Shown: positions 23,173-32,561, counted from the stretch's first letter. The stretch is DNA of 64,000 bases from Panacagrimonas sp. (GCF_020697055.1 NZ_JAJFBP010000004.1:1-64000); one strand, 5' to 3'. Made by a program: numbers and translations. The notes: generated by a model not told the origin, from the sequence alone.

Positions 23173-23502
23173 ATGACGACGACCGAGCCGCACGAGATCC
23201 ACATGTTCAGCGCGGTGGCTGAAGCCGGTGCCGGCTGCGGCTTTGCGCACGGCGAGCGCCACCCGATGCTGATCTTCGTGAGGCAGCCGCCGGGCAGCGC
23301 GCACGACCTGGCCGCCGCGGCCGCCGCGGCGAACGCCGCAGGGTGGCGCGAAGTCGACATCACGCGCGCCGGCACGCTGCCGCCGGATGCGTCCGATGCG
23401 ATGGACCCGACGGTGCAGGCGGCGTACGCGCGGGCTGTCGACGTCGGCGCCGGCCTGACCGTCTTCGAAGCCGTGGTCGAGGCCGCGCCGCGCAAGGAGT
23501 GA
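23173..23502 (+). CDS. Small hypothetical protein
   Basis: A 109-codon ORF divergent from the MFS gene, stopping ten bases before the end of the convergent 519-residue gene. The start ATG 23173 has only a weak upstream purine stretch. The predicted product is soluble, with a His/Glu-rich start (EPHEIHMFSAVAEAG), a hydrophobic strand (HPMLIFVRQPP), an Ala-rich helix and an acidic C-terminus. No family was recognised. Codon third positions are G/C-rich like the neighbours. It could be a spurious ORF in high-GC DNA. Confidence 0.5.
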   Translation: MTTTEPHEIHMFSAVAEAGAGCGFAHGERHPMLIFVRQPPGSAHDLAAAAAAANAAGWREVDITRAGTLPPDASDAMDPTVQAAYARAVDVGAGLTVFEAVVEAAPRKE

Positions 23503-23511
23503 AGCGGCGAT

Positions 23512-25071
23512 TCAGCTGCGGTCGCGCAGCGCCTCGATGTCCGCCCGCCGCAGCCCCGCGCCCTTGCCCTTGAGCTTGCGCGAGTACTGCTGCTCGATCC
23601 TGTACATCTCGTCGGCCAGCGGCGTGTCGTAGTGGTACTTCACCCAGGTCTCGTCGAGATCGCGGAACTTCTCCGAGGCCAGCTGCGGCGTGAAAGCCTT
23701 CACGCGCCTGTTGTATTCGGCGTTGCTGATCAGACCCTGCGTGGTGCGATAGCGGTCCACCTTTTTGGGCAGCGAGCTGCTTCCCGGTCCCATCCCGCCG
23801 ACGCTGCCGACGTAGTCGCCCTTGCCCAGCAGCGCGTACTGGAACGGCGTGTAGACGCGCCGGGACTGGTTGCCGTGCAGCATCATGAAGTACTCCTGCA
23901 CCTGCGATGAGGGCAGGGTCAGGGGCACGAGCATCGCGCCCAACACTTCGTTCGAATACTCGTCGTTGAGCAGGCCACGGAAGCGCTGCGCGCGCTCGTC
24001 GATCATCATCCAGTCGTCGATCTCGTAGCAGCCGGCGAAGTGGGCGATGTCCTTGATGATCGAGTAGTACACCAGCGCGCCGGCATCCAGCAGCTGGTCG
24101 CGCGAGTAGGTCGCCAGTCGGCGCCACAGCTTGGTGTTGGCCTCGCGCATCTTCTCGGCGAGGTCCTCGAAGGTCTTCGTCAGCTCTTCACGCGAACCCA
24201 TCCCGACCGGAACGTGCGTCTCGGTCAGCGGATCCGAGGTGTAGAGGCCCACGCCGCAGATGTTCTCGGCCTTGTAGTCCGGCTTGGCTTCGAAGCTGCC
24301 CCAGTCGTCCACGAGATAAAAGTGCGTGTCCTTCACCGAGGTGGTGACGGTCAGGCAGTTGTACGGCACGTCGTCGGCGACGCCGTCGAGCCAGGGGTAG
24401 TCGCTTTGTGACAGGTCGTAGAAGTTGCGGACCAGCATCTCGCAGTCGTCGGCGACCTTGTACGGGCCGTGCGCGGTCATCGACACGCGGCATTCGCACG
24501 AAGCGAGGAAGCCGTACTGCGCGGTGGCGGCCATGAACTTGCCGGCGGCGGTGTGCAGCGCATCGCCGGCCTCGCAGGGGTACTGGTCGGCGTGGAACAC
24601 CTGCAGCTTGCGCTCGGGATAGATCTGGCAGCGGTGATTGGCCTCGCGCGCGCTGATGTGGCCTTCGTTGCGGCGCCAGGACAGCGAGTAGCGCTTCCAG
24701 AAATCGAGCACGTACGCGACGTCCTCGATCGCATCCTGCGGCCGGATCATGCCCATGTTGATCAGGTGCTCGCGGCCCAGCAGGTAGAAGTTGGGCAGGC
24801 ACCAGCCGGTGCCGATCGTCTCGATCTTGGTGGTGGCGTTGCGCACGCGGTCGGCGATGCGCTCGGCCGGCATGTGCTTCTCGATCTTCCGCAGCAGCGT
24901 CGGCCAGCGGTAGAACGCGTTGAGGTACGACAGGAGAATGTAGGCCGAGACCGGGAACAGCTTGGATTCCTGCACCGTGCGCGTGACGCACAGCCAGTAG
25001 GTTTCCTCGCCGTGGTTCTGCAGCAGGTTGTTGGTCTCGAGAAGCTGCGCGTAGCTCAGTTCTTTGCTCAT
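23512..25071 (-). CDS. Unrecognised 519-residue partner of a swivel-domain protein
   Basis: A 519-residue protein starting MSKELSYAQLLETNN. It follows the phosphohistidine swivel-domain gene by only eight bases and is almost surely its operon partner. No named family is recognised. It is rich in aromatic residues (WLCVTRTVQ, YLNAFYRWPTLL, YPWLDGV), carries scattered Cys (GWCLPNFY, ASCECRVSM) and His, and has no signal peptide or membrane segment, so a soluble cytoplasmic enzyme is likely. A Gly/Ser-rich loop (GSVGGMGPGSSSLPKK) lies near residue 440. In PEP-synthase-like systems split over several genes, a separate polypeptide supplies the substrate-binding or kinase domain; that reading is inference. 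Confidence 0.7.
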   Translation of the reverse strand: MSKELSYAQLLETNNLLQNHGEETYWLCVTRTVQESKLFPVSAYILLSYLNAFYRWPTLLRKIEKHMPAERIADRVRNATTKIETIGTGWCLPNFYLLGREHLINMGMIRPQDAIEDVAYVLDFWKRYSLSWRRNEGHISAREANHRCQIYPERKLQVFHADQYPCEAGDALHTAAGKFMAATAQYGFLASCECRVSMTAHGPYKVADDCEMLVRNFYDLSQSDYPWLDGVADDVPYNCLTVTTSVKDTHFYLVDDWGSFEAKPDYKAENICGVGLYTSDPLTETHVPVGMGSREELTKTFEDLAEKMREANTKLWRRLATYSRDQLLDAGALVYYSIIKDIAHFAGCYEIDDWMMIDERAQRFRGLLNDEYSNEVLGAMLVPLTLPSSQVQEYFMMLHGNQSRRVYTPFQYALLGKGDYVGSVGGMGPGSSSLPKKVDRYRTTQGLISNAEYNRRVKAFTPQLASEKFRDLDETWVKYHYDTPLADEMYRIEQQYSRKLKGKGAGLRRADIEALRDRS

Positions 25072-25079
25072 TGGGGAAT

Positions 25080-25826
25080 TCAGTTCTTGCTGGCGTGCTT
25101 CCAGATGCGGACCGATCCGTCTTCGCCGCGCTGGTACATCTCGCCGGTCTTGGCCGGGCCCGCGGTCTCGAGTTCCACGGTGTCGCCTTCGTGGATGCCG
25201 CTGATGCGGGCATTCATCAGGCAAGGGATGCCGTACTCGCGGGTCAGGATGCCGAGATGCGAACGGATGGTGCCGCCGGCGCAGATGACGCCCTTGAACT
25301 TCTCCAGGATCGGCGCCGTGAGCGTGCCGCCGCTGTCGTCGATGATCGCGATGGTGTTGTCCGGCACGCCCTCGTTGAGGCAATGCATGACGTTGTCGTT
25401 GTTGCGGAAATAGCGTGCGATGCCGACGGTGTTGGTCTTGCCCTGCACCACGTTGTCGCCCTGGCCTCGGACCTCGCGGCCCTGCGCGTCGGCGGCCTCG
25501 ACCCTGGCATCGGGATGTTCGAACGAGAACGTCGCCGGGTCTTCGCTTCCGGCCACCGGCTTGTACGCGTCCGGCCGCTCGCGCTGAGAGATCATCGCGG
25601 AGACGGTGTAGCGATGGCCGGTAGCGAGGAGCCGGGCTTCGACCGCCGCGATCTCCTTGGCGGTGATCAGTTCCTGCGCCTTGCCGAACACGAAGGCGTT
25701 CCAGTCGCCGCCGGACTCGTCGAGCTTGCGCCGGACGAGATCCTTGAGCGCGCTGTGGAACGCCTCGACGATCGGCGGGCCTTCGCTGTCGGCGAACTTG
25801 TCGGTGTCCACGAACAATCTGGCCAT
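25080..25826 (-). CDS. PEP-utilising enzyme mobile (phosphohistidine swivel) domain protein
   Basis: A 248-residue protein whose C-terminal ~90 residues match the swivelling phosphohistidine domain of PEP synthase and PPDK. The segment GGTIRSHLGILTREYGIPCL aligns with the family pattern G-G-x-x-S-H-x-A-I-x-x-R-E-x-G-I-P, with His as the likely phospho-carrier. The following GIHEGDTVELET fits the closing strand. The N-terminal ~140 residues are not recognised; they lack an ATP-grasp or PEP barrel. A stand-alone mobile domain needs partners for phosphoryl donor and acceptor. The first candidate is the 519-residue product encoded eight bases downstream. ATG 25826 follows GAGGAG; a palindrome lies in its promoter. 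Confidence 0.75.
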   Translation of the reverse strand: MARLFVDTDKFADSEGPPIVEAFHSALKDLVRRKLDESGGDWNAFVFGKAQELITAKEIAAVEARLLATGHRYTVSAMISQRERPDAYKPVAGSEDPATFSFEHPDARVEAADAQGREVRGQGDNVVQGKTNTVGIARYFRNNDNVMHCLNEGVPDNTIAIIDDSGGTLTAPILEKFKGVICAGGTIRSHLGILTREYGIPCLMNARISGIHEGDTVELETAGPAKTGEMYQRGEDGSVRIWKHASKN

Positions 25827-25892
25827 CGCGTCTCGTCTCCTCGTGTTGTGGAGGCCGCGGGTCGATGCACGCTCAAACAGTGACGCCGGGCC

Positions 25893-25920
25893 GGTATAGT
25901 TCTACGGGATTGTAGAACAA
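25893..25920 (-). promoter_or_regulatory. Promoter with palindromic operator for the swivel-domain operon
   Basis: On the minus strand TTGTTC (25920-25915) and TATACC (25898-25893) are 16 bases apart. A perfect inverted repeat, GTTCTAC-6-GTAGAAC at 25899-25918, fills the spacer and overlaps the -35, the classic placement of a repressor operator. The size and spacing suit a TetR- or GntR-type dimer; no such regulator gene is in the window. Confidence 0.5.
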
Positions 25921-25950
25921 TGTTTCGCCGCCGAGTTCCCGTCGTCGTCC

Positions 25951-26727
25951 ATGCCGCATTCGACACCCTCCCACCCTGAAGGCCGCGTCGCCTTCGAGGG
26001 CGCGCACAACTTTCGTGATTTCGGTGGACAGCTCACGCGCGACGGTCGTCGCGTCGCGCGCGGCCGCCTGTTTCGTTCCGACGCGTTGTGGCAGCTCAGC
26101 GACGCCGACCTCGAACGCTTCGCCGCGCTCGGGATCCGCACCGTCTGCGACTTCCGCGCCGATCACGAGCGGGCGAAGTGGCCCAATCGTCTGCCGCCCG
26201 ACGCCGGGGCGCTGCGATCGCTCGGCCTGGGTTTCACGCCGCTGGGCACGCAGGCCGCGTGGGACGCGGTGAACCGCGGCGAGCTTTCCGCCGACGGCGT
26301 GCGCGCCTACATGTGCGAGCACTACCGCGCGCTGGCCGAGACCCACACCGAGTTCTATGCGTCGATGTTCCGCGCGCTGCTCGAACCGGACGCCGTGCCG
26401 TTCCTGGTCCACTGCGCGAGCGGCAAGGACCGCACCGGATTCGCCGCCGCGATCATCCTGATCAGCCTGGGCGTGCCGCGCGACGCGGTGCTGGCCGACT
26501 ACGTGATCAGCGATCGCTACCGCCGCGAGCTCTGGCACCTGTTCCATCGGCAGGTCGATCCGGGCGCCTACGAAGCCGTGGGCGCGGCCGCGCCCGCCTA
26601 CCTCGAAGCGGCGTTCGCGGTGATCGACGAACACGACGGTGGCGAAGCGCGCTATCTGCGCGAGGTGATGGGGCTGAGCGAGGCGGATCGCGCGCGCCTC
26701 GGGACGCTGCTGCTCGAACCTGTCTAA
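25951..26727 (+). CDS. Tyrosine-protein phosphatase (PtpB-like)
   Basis: A 258-residue member of the Y_phosphatase3/PtpB-like family. The N-terminal AHNFRDFGG and RLFRSDALWQLSDADLERF are typical. The P-loop is HCASGKDRTG (about residues 150-159), with nucleophile Cys and the Lys-Asp characteristic of this family, which can act on phosphotyrosine, phosphoserine or phosphoinositides. No signal peptide, so cytoplasmic. It is divergent from the swivel-domain operon and 58 bases ahead of the DUF1295 gene; its physiological substrate cannot be read from the sequence. Confidence 0.88.
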   Translation: MPHSTPSHPEGRVAFEGAHNFRDFGGQLTRDGRRVARGRLFRSDALWQLSDADLERFAALGIRTVCDFRADHERAKWPNRLPPDAGALRSLGLGFTPLGTQAAWDAVNRGELSADGVRAYMCEHYRALAETHTEFYASMFRALLEPDAVPFLVHCASGKDRTGFAAAIILISLGVPRDAVLADYVISDRYRRELWHLFHRQVDPGAYEAVGAAAPAYLEAAFAVIDEHDGGEARYLREVMGLSEADRARLGTLLLEPV

Positions 26728-26784
26728 CGAATCCGTCGACGTGTATGCCGCGTAAGGGGCGCGGTCCGTGTAACGTGCCGCGCC

Positions 26785-27573
26785 ATGTCGATGAGCCCCT
26801 TCGAGTCGTTCCTGGTCAGCGTTGCGATCGCGGTCGTCGCCAAGACGGCGGCGTGGGTCGTGCAGCTGCGCACGCGCAACGGTGGATGGGTCGATGCGGT
26901 CTGGGCGGCGACGCTGGGCGCGCTGGCGGCGTTCTATGCCGCCGTCGGATCCGCGCCCGCCTCGCTGCGTCTGGCAATGGGCGTGATGGGTTGCCTGTGG
27001 GGCTTGCGGCTTGCGGTGCACCTCTCCATCCGCAGCTGGGGCAAAGCCGAGGACTGGCGCTACGCGAAATTCCGGGCGGAGTGGGGCGATCGCGCCGACT
27101 TCAGGATGTTCTGGTTCTTCCAGTTCCAGAACCTGTTCACGCTGATGCTCTCGGCCAGCGCGTTCCTGACGCTGGCGTATGCCGTCGAGGCGCCTCCGAC
27201 GATCGCGTTCGTTCTCGCCGGCGGCGTCTGGGTCGTGTCGGTGTGGGGTGAAGGCCTCGCCGATCGGCAGATGGAGCGCTTTCGCGCCGACCCCGCCAAT
27301 CGAGGTCAGGTGTGCCGCACCGGCCTGTGGCGCTGGTCGCGCCATCCGAACTATTTCTTCGAGTGCCTGCACTGGTGCGCCTACGTCGTGCTGGCCTGGG
27401 GCATGCCGGGTTGGGGCTGGACGCTGATCGCGCCGCTGGTGATGGTTTTTCTTCTGCTCAAGCTGTCGGGCATGCCGCTGATGGAAGCCGAGATGATCCG
27501 CCGCAAGCCGGGCTACGCCGACTACGTGCGCACGACCTCGGCGCTGGTTCCCCTGCCGCCCCGCGTTTCCTGA
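26785..27573 (+). CDS. DUF1295 membrane protein (steroid 5-alpha-reductase-like)
   Basis: A 262-residue integral membrane protein of the DUF1295/isoprenylcysteine methyltransferase-like reductase superfamily. Family motifs are visible near the C-terminus: GLWRWSRHPNYFFECLHWCAYV, whose RHPNYF core is conserved, and GYADYVRTTSALVP. About six hydrophobic segments are present. It ends 12 bases before a cyclopropane-fatty-acid-synthase-type gene. In other proteobacteria DUF1295 genes often sit with CFA-like methyltransferases in lipid-modification operons, so it may reduce or otherwise alter a modified fatty acyl chain. The reaction is not established. Confidence 0.82.
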   Translation: MSMSPFESFLVSVAIAVVAKTAAWVVQLRTRNGGWVDAVWAATLGALAAFYAAVGSAPASLRLAMGVMGCLWGLRLAVHLSIRSWGKAEDWRYAKFRAEWGDRADFRMFWFFQFQNLFTLMLSASAFLTLAYAVEAPPTIAFVLAGGVWVVSVWGEGLADRQMERFRADPANRGQVCRTGLWRWSRHPNYFFECLHWCAYVVLAWGMPGWGWTLIAPLVMVFLLLKLSGMPLMEAEMIRRKPGYADYVRTTSALVPLPPRVS

Positions 27574-27585
27574 AGGCCTGACCCC

Positions 27586-28635
27586 ATGTCCCTGATCGAT
27601 CTCTGCGAGCGCGGTTTCATCCCGGATCGCCTGGCCCGAATGGGCATGCGCGCGCTGATCGCCAAGCGCCTGGTCGACGAAGCCGCCGACGACGGCGAGT
27701 TCCGCTCGAAGCGCTTCAACGCGTTTCTGGAGGAGCTGCGCGCCGGTCCGATCGCGATCGAGACGCCGGCGGCCAACGAACAGCACTACGAGGTGCCGGC
27801 GGAATTCTTCCGCCTGCACCTCGGCTCCAGGCTCAAGTACTCGTGCTGCCTCTATCCGGCGGGCAACGAGTCGCTGGAGTCCGCCGAGGAGCTGATGCTC
27901 ACGCACTACCTCGAGCGACTCGGGGTGACCGAAGACATGCGCGTCCTCGACCTGGGCTGCGGCTGGGGTTCGGTGTCGCTGTGGCTGGCTTCGAGGTTCA
28001 CGCGCACCGAGGTCGTCGGCCTGTCAAATTCCGCAAGCCAGCGCGAATTCATCATGGCGCAGGCTCGCGAACGCGGATTGGACAACCTGACGATTCTCAC
28101 CGGCAACGTCGCGGAATTCGAGATCCCGCAGGACGTGCTGGGTCGCGGCTTCGATCGCGTGATCTCGATCGAGATGTTCGAGCACATGAAGAACTACGGG
28201 CTGCTGCTGAACAAGGTCGCGGGCTGGATGAAGCCCGACGCGCGCCTGTTCGTGCACCTCTTCGCGCACAAGCTGCTGGCCTACCACTTCGAGGACAAGC
28301 GCGGCGACGACTGGATGACGCGCCACTTCTTCCGCGGCGGCACGATGCCGTCGGAGAACCTGCTGCTGCATTTCCAGGACGACCTGCGCCTGGTGAAGCA
28401 CTGGTGGATCGGCGGCCAGCACTACCAGAAGACCGCGAATCACTGGCTCGAGCGCATGGACGCCGCGCGGCGGCCGATCATGGACGTCTTCTGCAAGACG
28501 TACGGCGATCGCGATGCGGCGTTGTGGTTCCAGCGCTGGCGCATGTTCTACATGGCCGTGGCCGAACTGTTCGGCTATGCGCACGGCAACGAGTGGGGCG
28601 TGGGCCATTACCTGTTCGAGAAACGCGAACGGTGA
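27586..28635 (+). CDS. Cyclopropane-fatty-acyl-phospholipid synthase-family methyltransferase
   Basis: A 349-residue SAM-dependent methyltransferase of the CFA synthase family. The SAM-binding motif VLDLGCGWGSVSLWLA lies about residues 112-128; HYEVPAEFFRLHLGSRLKYS and CCLYPAGNESLESAEELML upstream and SIEMFEHMKNY downstream are family signatures. It is shorter than E. coli Cfa (382 residues), lacking much of the N-terminal domain, and so resembles the uncharacterised CFA-like class that occurs beside DUF1295. It probably methylenates or methylates unsaturated acyl chains at the inner face of the membrane. AAGG lies upstream of ATG 27586. Confidence 0.87.
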   Translation: MSLIDLCERGFIPDRLARMGMRALIAKRLVDEAADDGEFRSKRFNAFLEELRAGPIAIETPAANEQHYEVPAEFFRLHLGSRLKYSCCLYPAGNESLESAEELMLTHYLERLGVTEDMRVLDLGCGWGSVSLWLASRFTRTEVVGLSNSASQREFIMAQARERGLDNLTILTGNVAEFEIPQDVLGRGFDRVISIEMFEHMKNYGLLLNKVAGWMKPDARLFVHLFAHKLLAYHFEDKRGDDWMTRHFFRGGTMPSENLLLHFQDDLRLVKHWWIGGQHYQKTANHWLERMDAARRPIMDVFCKTYGDRDAALWFQRWRMFYMAVAELFGYAHGNEWGVGHYLFEKRER

Positions 28636-28725
28636 TGCGCATGCTGCACGAGGACGCGTTGCGCGCGCCGGAATTCGGCGGCGGATACGATGTCCCACCG
28701 CCGCTTACCACCCCGGATGCCTGAC

Positions 28726-29475
28726 ATGACGCGCCTGCTCGTCGCTTCCCTGCTGATGCTGGCGGCGCCGGGCGCGAGCTGGGCGGCCGATCCGATCACG
28801 GCCCGCTTCTACGGCTACGCCTACGACCTCGACTCGGGCCGCTACCTCTACACCGAGGTGCATCGGCAACAGCTGTCGGGAGACCGTTGGACCAGCGGGT
28901 CGATCCGGTATTTCGCGCCCGACGGGAAGGAGCTGGGCGCCAAGACGCTCGACTTCGCCGCCGATCCGTTCGTTCCGACCTACGACTACCAGCTGCCGGC
29001 GCTGGGTTATCGCGAAGGCATCACCGCGGTGGGCGCGCAGATCGCGATGCGCAAGACCGCCGACGGCAAGACCCGTACCGCGAGCATCTCCAACACGCCG
29101 CCCATCGCCGCGGACTCGGGCTTTCACACGTTCCTGCGCGCGCATTTCCAGGAACTGCTCGACGGCAAGACCGTGGCCTTCACGTTCGTGGCGGCGGGCA
29201 ATCTCGACAGCTTCAAGTTCAGGGCCAGGCGCATCGACGACACGATGTTCGAGGGTCGCAATGCGGTGCGTTTCAAGGTCGAGGCCAATTCGCTGCTGCG
29301 ACTGGTCGCGCCCGAGCTGTACCTGACCTACGACCCCGAGGAGCGCCGGCTGCTGGAATACCGCGGCCCGTCGAACGTCATCGACCCGGAACGCGCCGAG
29401 GTGTACAAGGCGCGGATCGTGTACCCCTCGCAACCTCCGGCCGATGCGCCGAAGAACCTGCCTCCGCTCGGATGA
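28726..29475 (+). CDS. Exported protein of unknown function
   Basis: A 249-residue protein beginning MTRLLVASLLMLAAPGASWA, a clear Sec signal peptide cleaved before ADPITARF. The mature part looks beta-rich, with alternating Tyr, charged and hydrophobic residues (ARFYGYAYDLDSGRYLYTEV) and no Cys. No family was recognised. The stop overlaps the start of the thioredoxin-fold gene (ATGA), so both periplasmic products are probably made together. The four genes from DUF1295 onward may be one unit, the 90-base gap ahead of this gene being the weakest link. Confidence 0.72.
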   Translation: MTRLLVASLLMLAAPGASWAADPITARFYGYAYDLDSGRYLYTEVHRQQLSGDRWTSGSIRYFAPDGKELGAKTLDFAADPFVPTYDYQLPALGYREGITAVGAQIAMRKTADGKTRTASISNTPPIAADSGFHTFLRAHFQELLDGKTVAFTFVAAGNLDSFKFRARRIDDTMFEGRNAVRFKVEANSLLRLVAPELYLTYDPEERRLLEYRGPSNVIDPERAEVYKARIVYPSQPPADAPKNLPPLG

Positions 29476-30818
29476 ATCGACCGATGCTGCGCGCACTGTG
29501 TCTGCCGTTGTTCGTAGTGGCCACGTTGACGGGGATCGGATCCGCGTCGGCCAAGGATTCGACACCGCCGCCGGCGCCGACTTCGGCCGTCGCGCCCGAG
29601 GTGGCCAAGGCTTTGGCATCCGCGGAAAAACGGCGCCTGCCGGTGCTGGTCGAGTTCCGCGCCCCGTGGTGCTACTCCTGCTACTACATGGCGCGCCACG
29701 TCCACACCGGAATCGAGTGGAACGAGCTCAAGCGCCGCGCCGTCGTGGTCGAGATCGATGCCGACAGCCCCGAAGGCGCCGAGCAGATGAAGGCCTGGGG
29801 GATCAAGCCGCTGCCGTCCTACGTCGTGCTCGATCCGCAGGGCCGCGAACTCGGACGGGTGCTCGGCGAGCAGAAGCGCGATGCGTTCTATGCCCGCATG
29901 GAGACGTTCCTGGCGCCGGGCGCGCGGCTCGACGAACTGCGCGATCTAGCGGCGGCCGGAGGAAAGAAGGGCCGCGACGCGGCCGAGGCCGCACTGATGG
30001 CGTTTCATTCGCGCGGTGCCGCGGAAGACGGCCTGCGCTGGTTCTACGACCTGCCGGGTCGCGTGCGCCGCGCCTACGAGCCGGACGCCGGACTGGAGTA
30101 CCGGCTGGCGCGACTGCGTCTGATGGAAGCGGCGCAGACGCGCCAGGGGCCGACGTGCAGCGCGGTTGCGCCCAAGGTCTTCGCGCAGGCCGGGTGCGAG
30201 CTCCCTTACGAGTTGCAGGTCTACGAAGCCTGCGTGGGCGAAGCCTCGCCCGACACGCTGATGCGGGAGCAGCGCGCGCCGCTCGAGCAACTGGTCGACA
30301 AGCAGGTCTTCGGCGATGCGTCCTCGCGCTGTGCCGACGAACGCAGCGCGGTGCTGATCCTGGCCGACCTGTATCGCAAGCTCGACGACAGCGAGGCGCG
30401 CACGAAGCTGCTCGATATGGCGATCGTGAACCTGCGCGGTCGCCTGGCCGATGACCTGGGCCGCGATCGCAGCGCCGCCGACAACCTGCGCGTCTACATC
30501 GAGCAGGCGCAGCACTGGGACGATTACGACAAGCTGATGCCGCGCCTGATCGCGACGTGGCCGAACGACTACGTCTATCCGTACCGGTTCGGCAAGAGCC
30601 TGCTCGAGCGCGAGCGCGCGTCCGAGGCTCTGCCGTATCTGGAACGCGCCGCAGCGCGCGCCTACGGCGAGAATCGCCTGCGCGTCGCCGAACTGCGGGT
30701 CAAGGCGCTCAAGCGCCTCGGGCGCCAGGACGATGCCCGGGCCGTGGCGGCCGAAGCGCTGAAGACCAACGGACCCTGGTTTCCGGACCTGGCCAAGAGC
30801 CTCAAAGCCGAGCTTTGA
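29472..30818 (+). CDS. Exported thioredoxin-fold protein with helical C-terminal repeats
   Basis: A 448-residue protein with a signal peptide (LPLFVVATLTGIGSASA|KD). Residues ~45-140 form a thioredoxin-like domain whose motif is APWCYSCYYM, a CxxC with Tyr-Ser between the cysteines, rather like the DsbD C-terminal or thiol:disulfide carrier class. It continues EIDADSPEGAEQMKAWGIKPLPSYVVLDPQG, with the conserved cis-Pro. The ~300-residue C-terminal part is helical, TPR-like, and contains four more Cys (PTCSAVAPKVF, AGCELPYE, YEACVGE, SRCADERS). It probably acts in periplasmic thiol chemistry. ATG 29472 overlaps the upstream stop. Confidence 0.8.
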   Translation: MNRPMLRALCLPLFVVATLTGIGSASAKDSTPPPAPTSAVAPEVAKALASAEKRRLPVLVEFRAPWCYSCYYMARHVHTGIEWNELKRRAVVVEIDADSPEGAEQMKAWGIKPLPSYVVLDPQGRELGRVLGEQKRDAFYARMETFLAPGARLDELRDLAAAGGKKGRDAAEAALMAFHSRGAAEDGLRWFYDLPGRVRRAYEPDAGLEYRLARLRLMEAAQTRQGPTCSAVAPKVFAQAGCELPYELQVYEACVGEASPDTLMREQRAPLEQLVDKQVFGDASSRCADERSAVLILADLYRKLDDSEARTKLLDMAIVNLRGRLADDLGRDRSAADNLRVYIEQAQHWDDYDKLMPRLIATWPNDYVYPYRFGKSLLERERASEALPYLERAAARAYGENRLRVAELRVKALKRLGRQDDARAVAAEALKTNGPWFPDLAKSLKAEL

Positions 30819-30909
30819 GAGGTCCCGTACCGCGCCGGCGGTTGCCGAATCCGGCGACGACCGCTGAAATGGCGGGCCCTGTATCGGCCCAAGCGTCCTG
30901 TCCCGCAGC

Positions 30910-31779
<870 letters not shown>

Positions 31780-31805
31780 AGCCGCGATCGAGAGTCGCCC
31801 CAGCC

Positions 31806-31834
31806 TTACAGGTCCGCGACGCGACACGTATAAT
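31806..31834 (+). promoter_or_regulatory. Promoter of the petABC operon
   Basis: TTACAG (31806-31811) and a consensus TATAAT (31829-31834) are separated by 17 bases, 94 bases before the petA ATG. This is one of the best sigma-70 matches in the window. Confidence 0.7.
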
Positions 31835-31927
31835 TCGGCAGCTAGGCGGGGCGCCCATCGTTCGGTGGAGCTCCAACCCAGGTCCCCGCCAGAGCAGTTT
31901 CCAACTTTTTGCAGGGGGCTTGATTCG

Positions 31928-32545
31928 ATGAGCACGCAAAGCGTGGCCAGCGCCACGGGACCCGGTGTGGATCCGGGGCGTCGGCGGTTCCTGACGCTCG
32001 CGACCACCGGTGTCGGCGCGGTCGGCGCCGGCTTCGTTGCCTGGCCGTTCCTGGCTTCGCTCAAGCCGAGCGAGCGCGCCAAGGCGCTCGGCGCACCGGT
32101 GATCCAGGACATCTCGCTGCTCGAGGCGGGACAGAAACTCAATGTCGCGTGGCGCGGCAAGCCGGTCTGGATCGTCAAGCGCACGCCGGAGATGCTGGCC
32201 ACCCTGACCAAGGTCAAGGGTGAGCTTGCCGATCCCGAGAACGAACAGCCGCAGCAGCCCGATTACATCAAGGGTGATGCGCGCGCGATCAAGCCGGAGA
32301 TCCTGGTGATGATCGGTTCGTGCACGCACCTGGGCTGCTCGCCGACATTCCGTCCGGACCATCCGGCGCCGGAGATCGCGGCGGACTGGCAGGGCGGCTT
32401 CTACTGCCCGTGCCACGGATCGAAGTTCGACCTGTCGGGCCGCGTCTACAAGAACGTGCCGGCGCCGATCAACCTGAAGGTGCCCCCGTATCGCTTCGCG
32501 AACGACACGACCATCGTGATCGGCGAAGACCCGGTGGCGGCATAA
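31928..32545 (+). CDS. petA: Ubiquinol-cytochrome c reductase Rieske iron-sulfur subunit
   Basis: The Rieske protein of the bc1 complex, carrying electrons from ubiquinol to cytochrome c1. 205 residues from ATG 31928, after AGGGGG. The N-terminus holds a twin-arginine signal-anchor (GRRRFLTLATTGVGAVG) and one membrane helix. The cluster-binding motifs CTHLGC and CPCHGS supply two Cys and two His. It is the first gene of petABC; petB starts 16 bases after its stop. Confidence 0.97.
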   Translation: MSTQSVASATGPGVDPGRRRFLTLATTGVGAVGAGFVAWPFLASLKPSERAKALGAPVIQDISLLEAGQKLNVAWRGKPVWIVKRTPEMLATLTKVKGELADPENEQPQQPDYIKGDARAIKPEILVMIGSCTHLGCSPTFRPDHPAPEIAADWQGGFYCPCHGSKFDLSGRVYKNVPAPINLKVPPYRFANDTTIVIGEDPVAA

Positions 32546-32561
32546 GACAGAGATCGACGAC

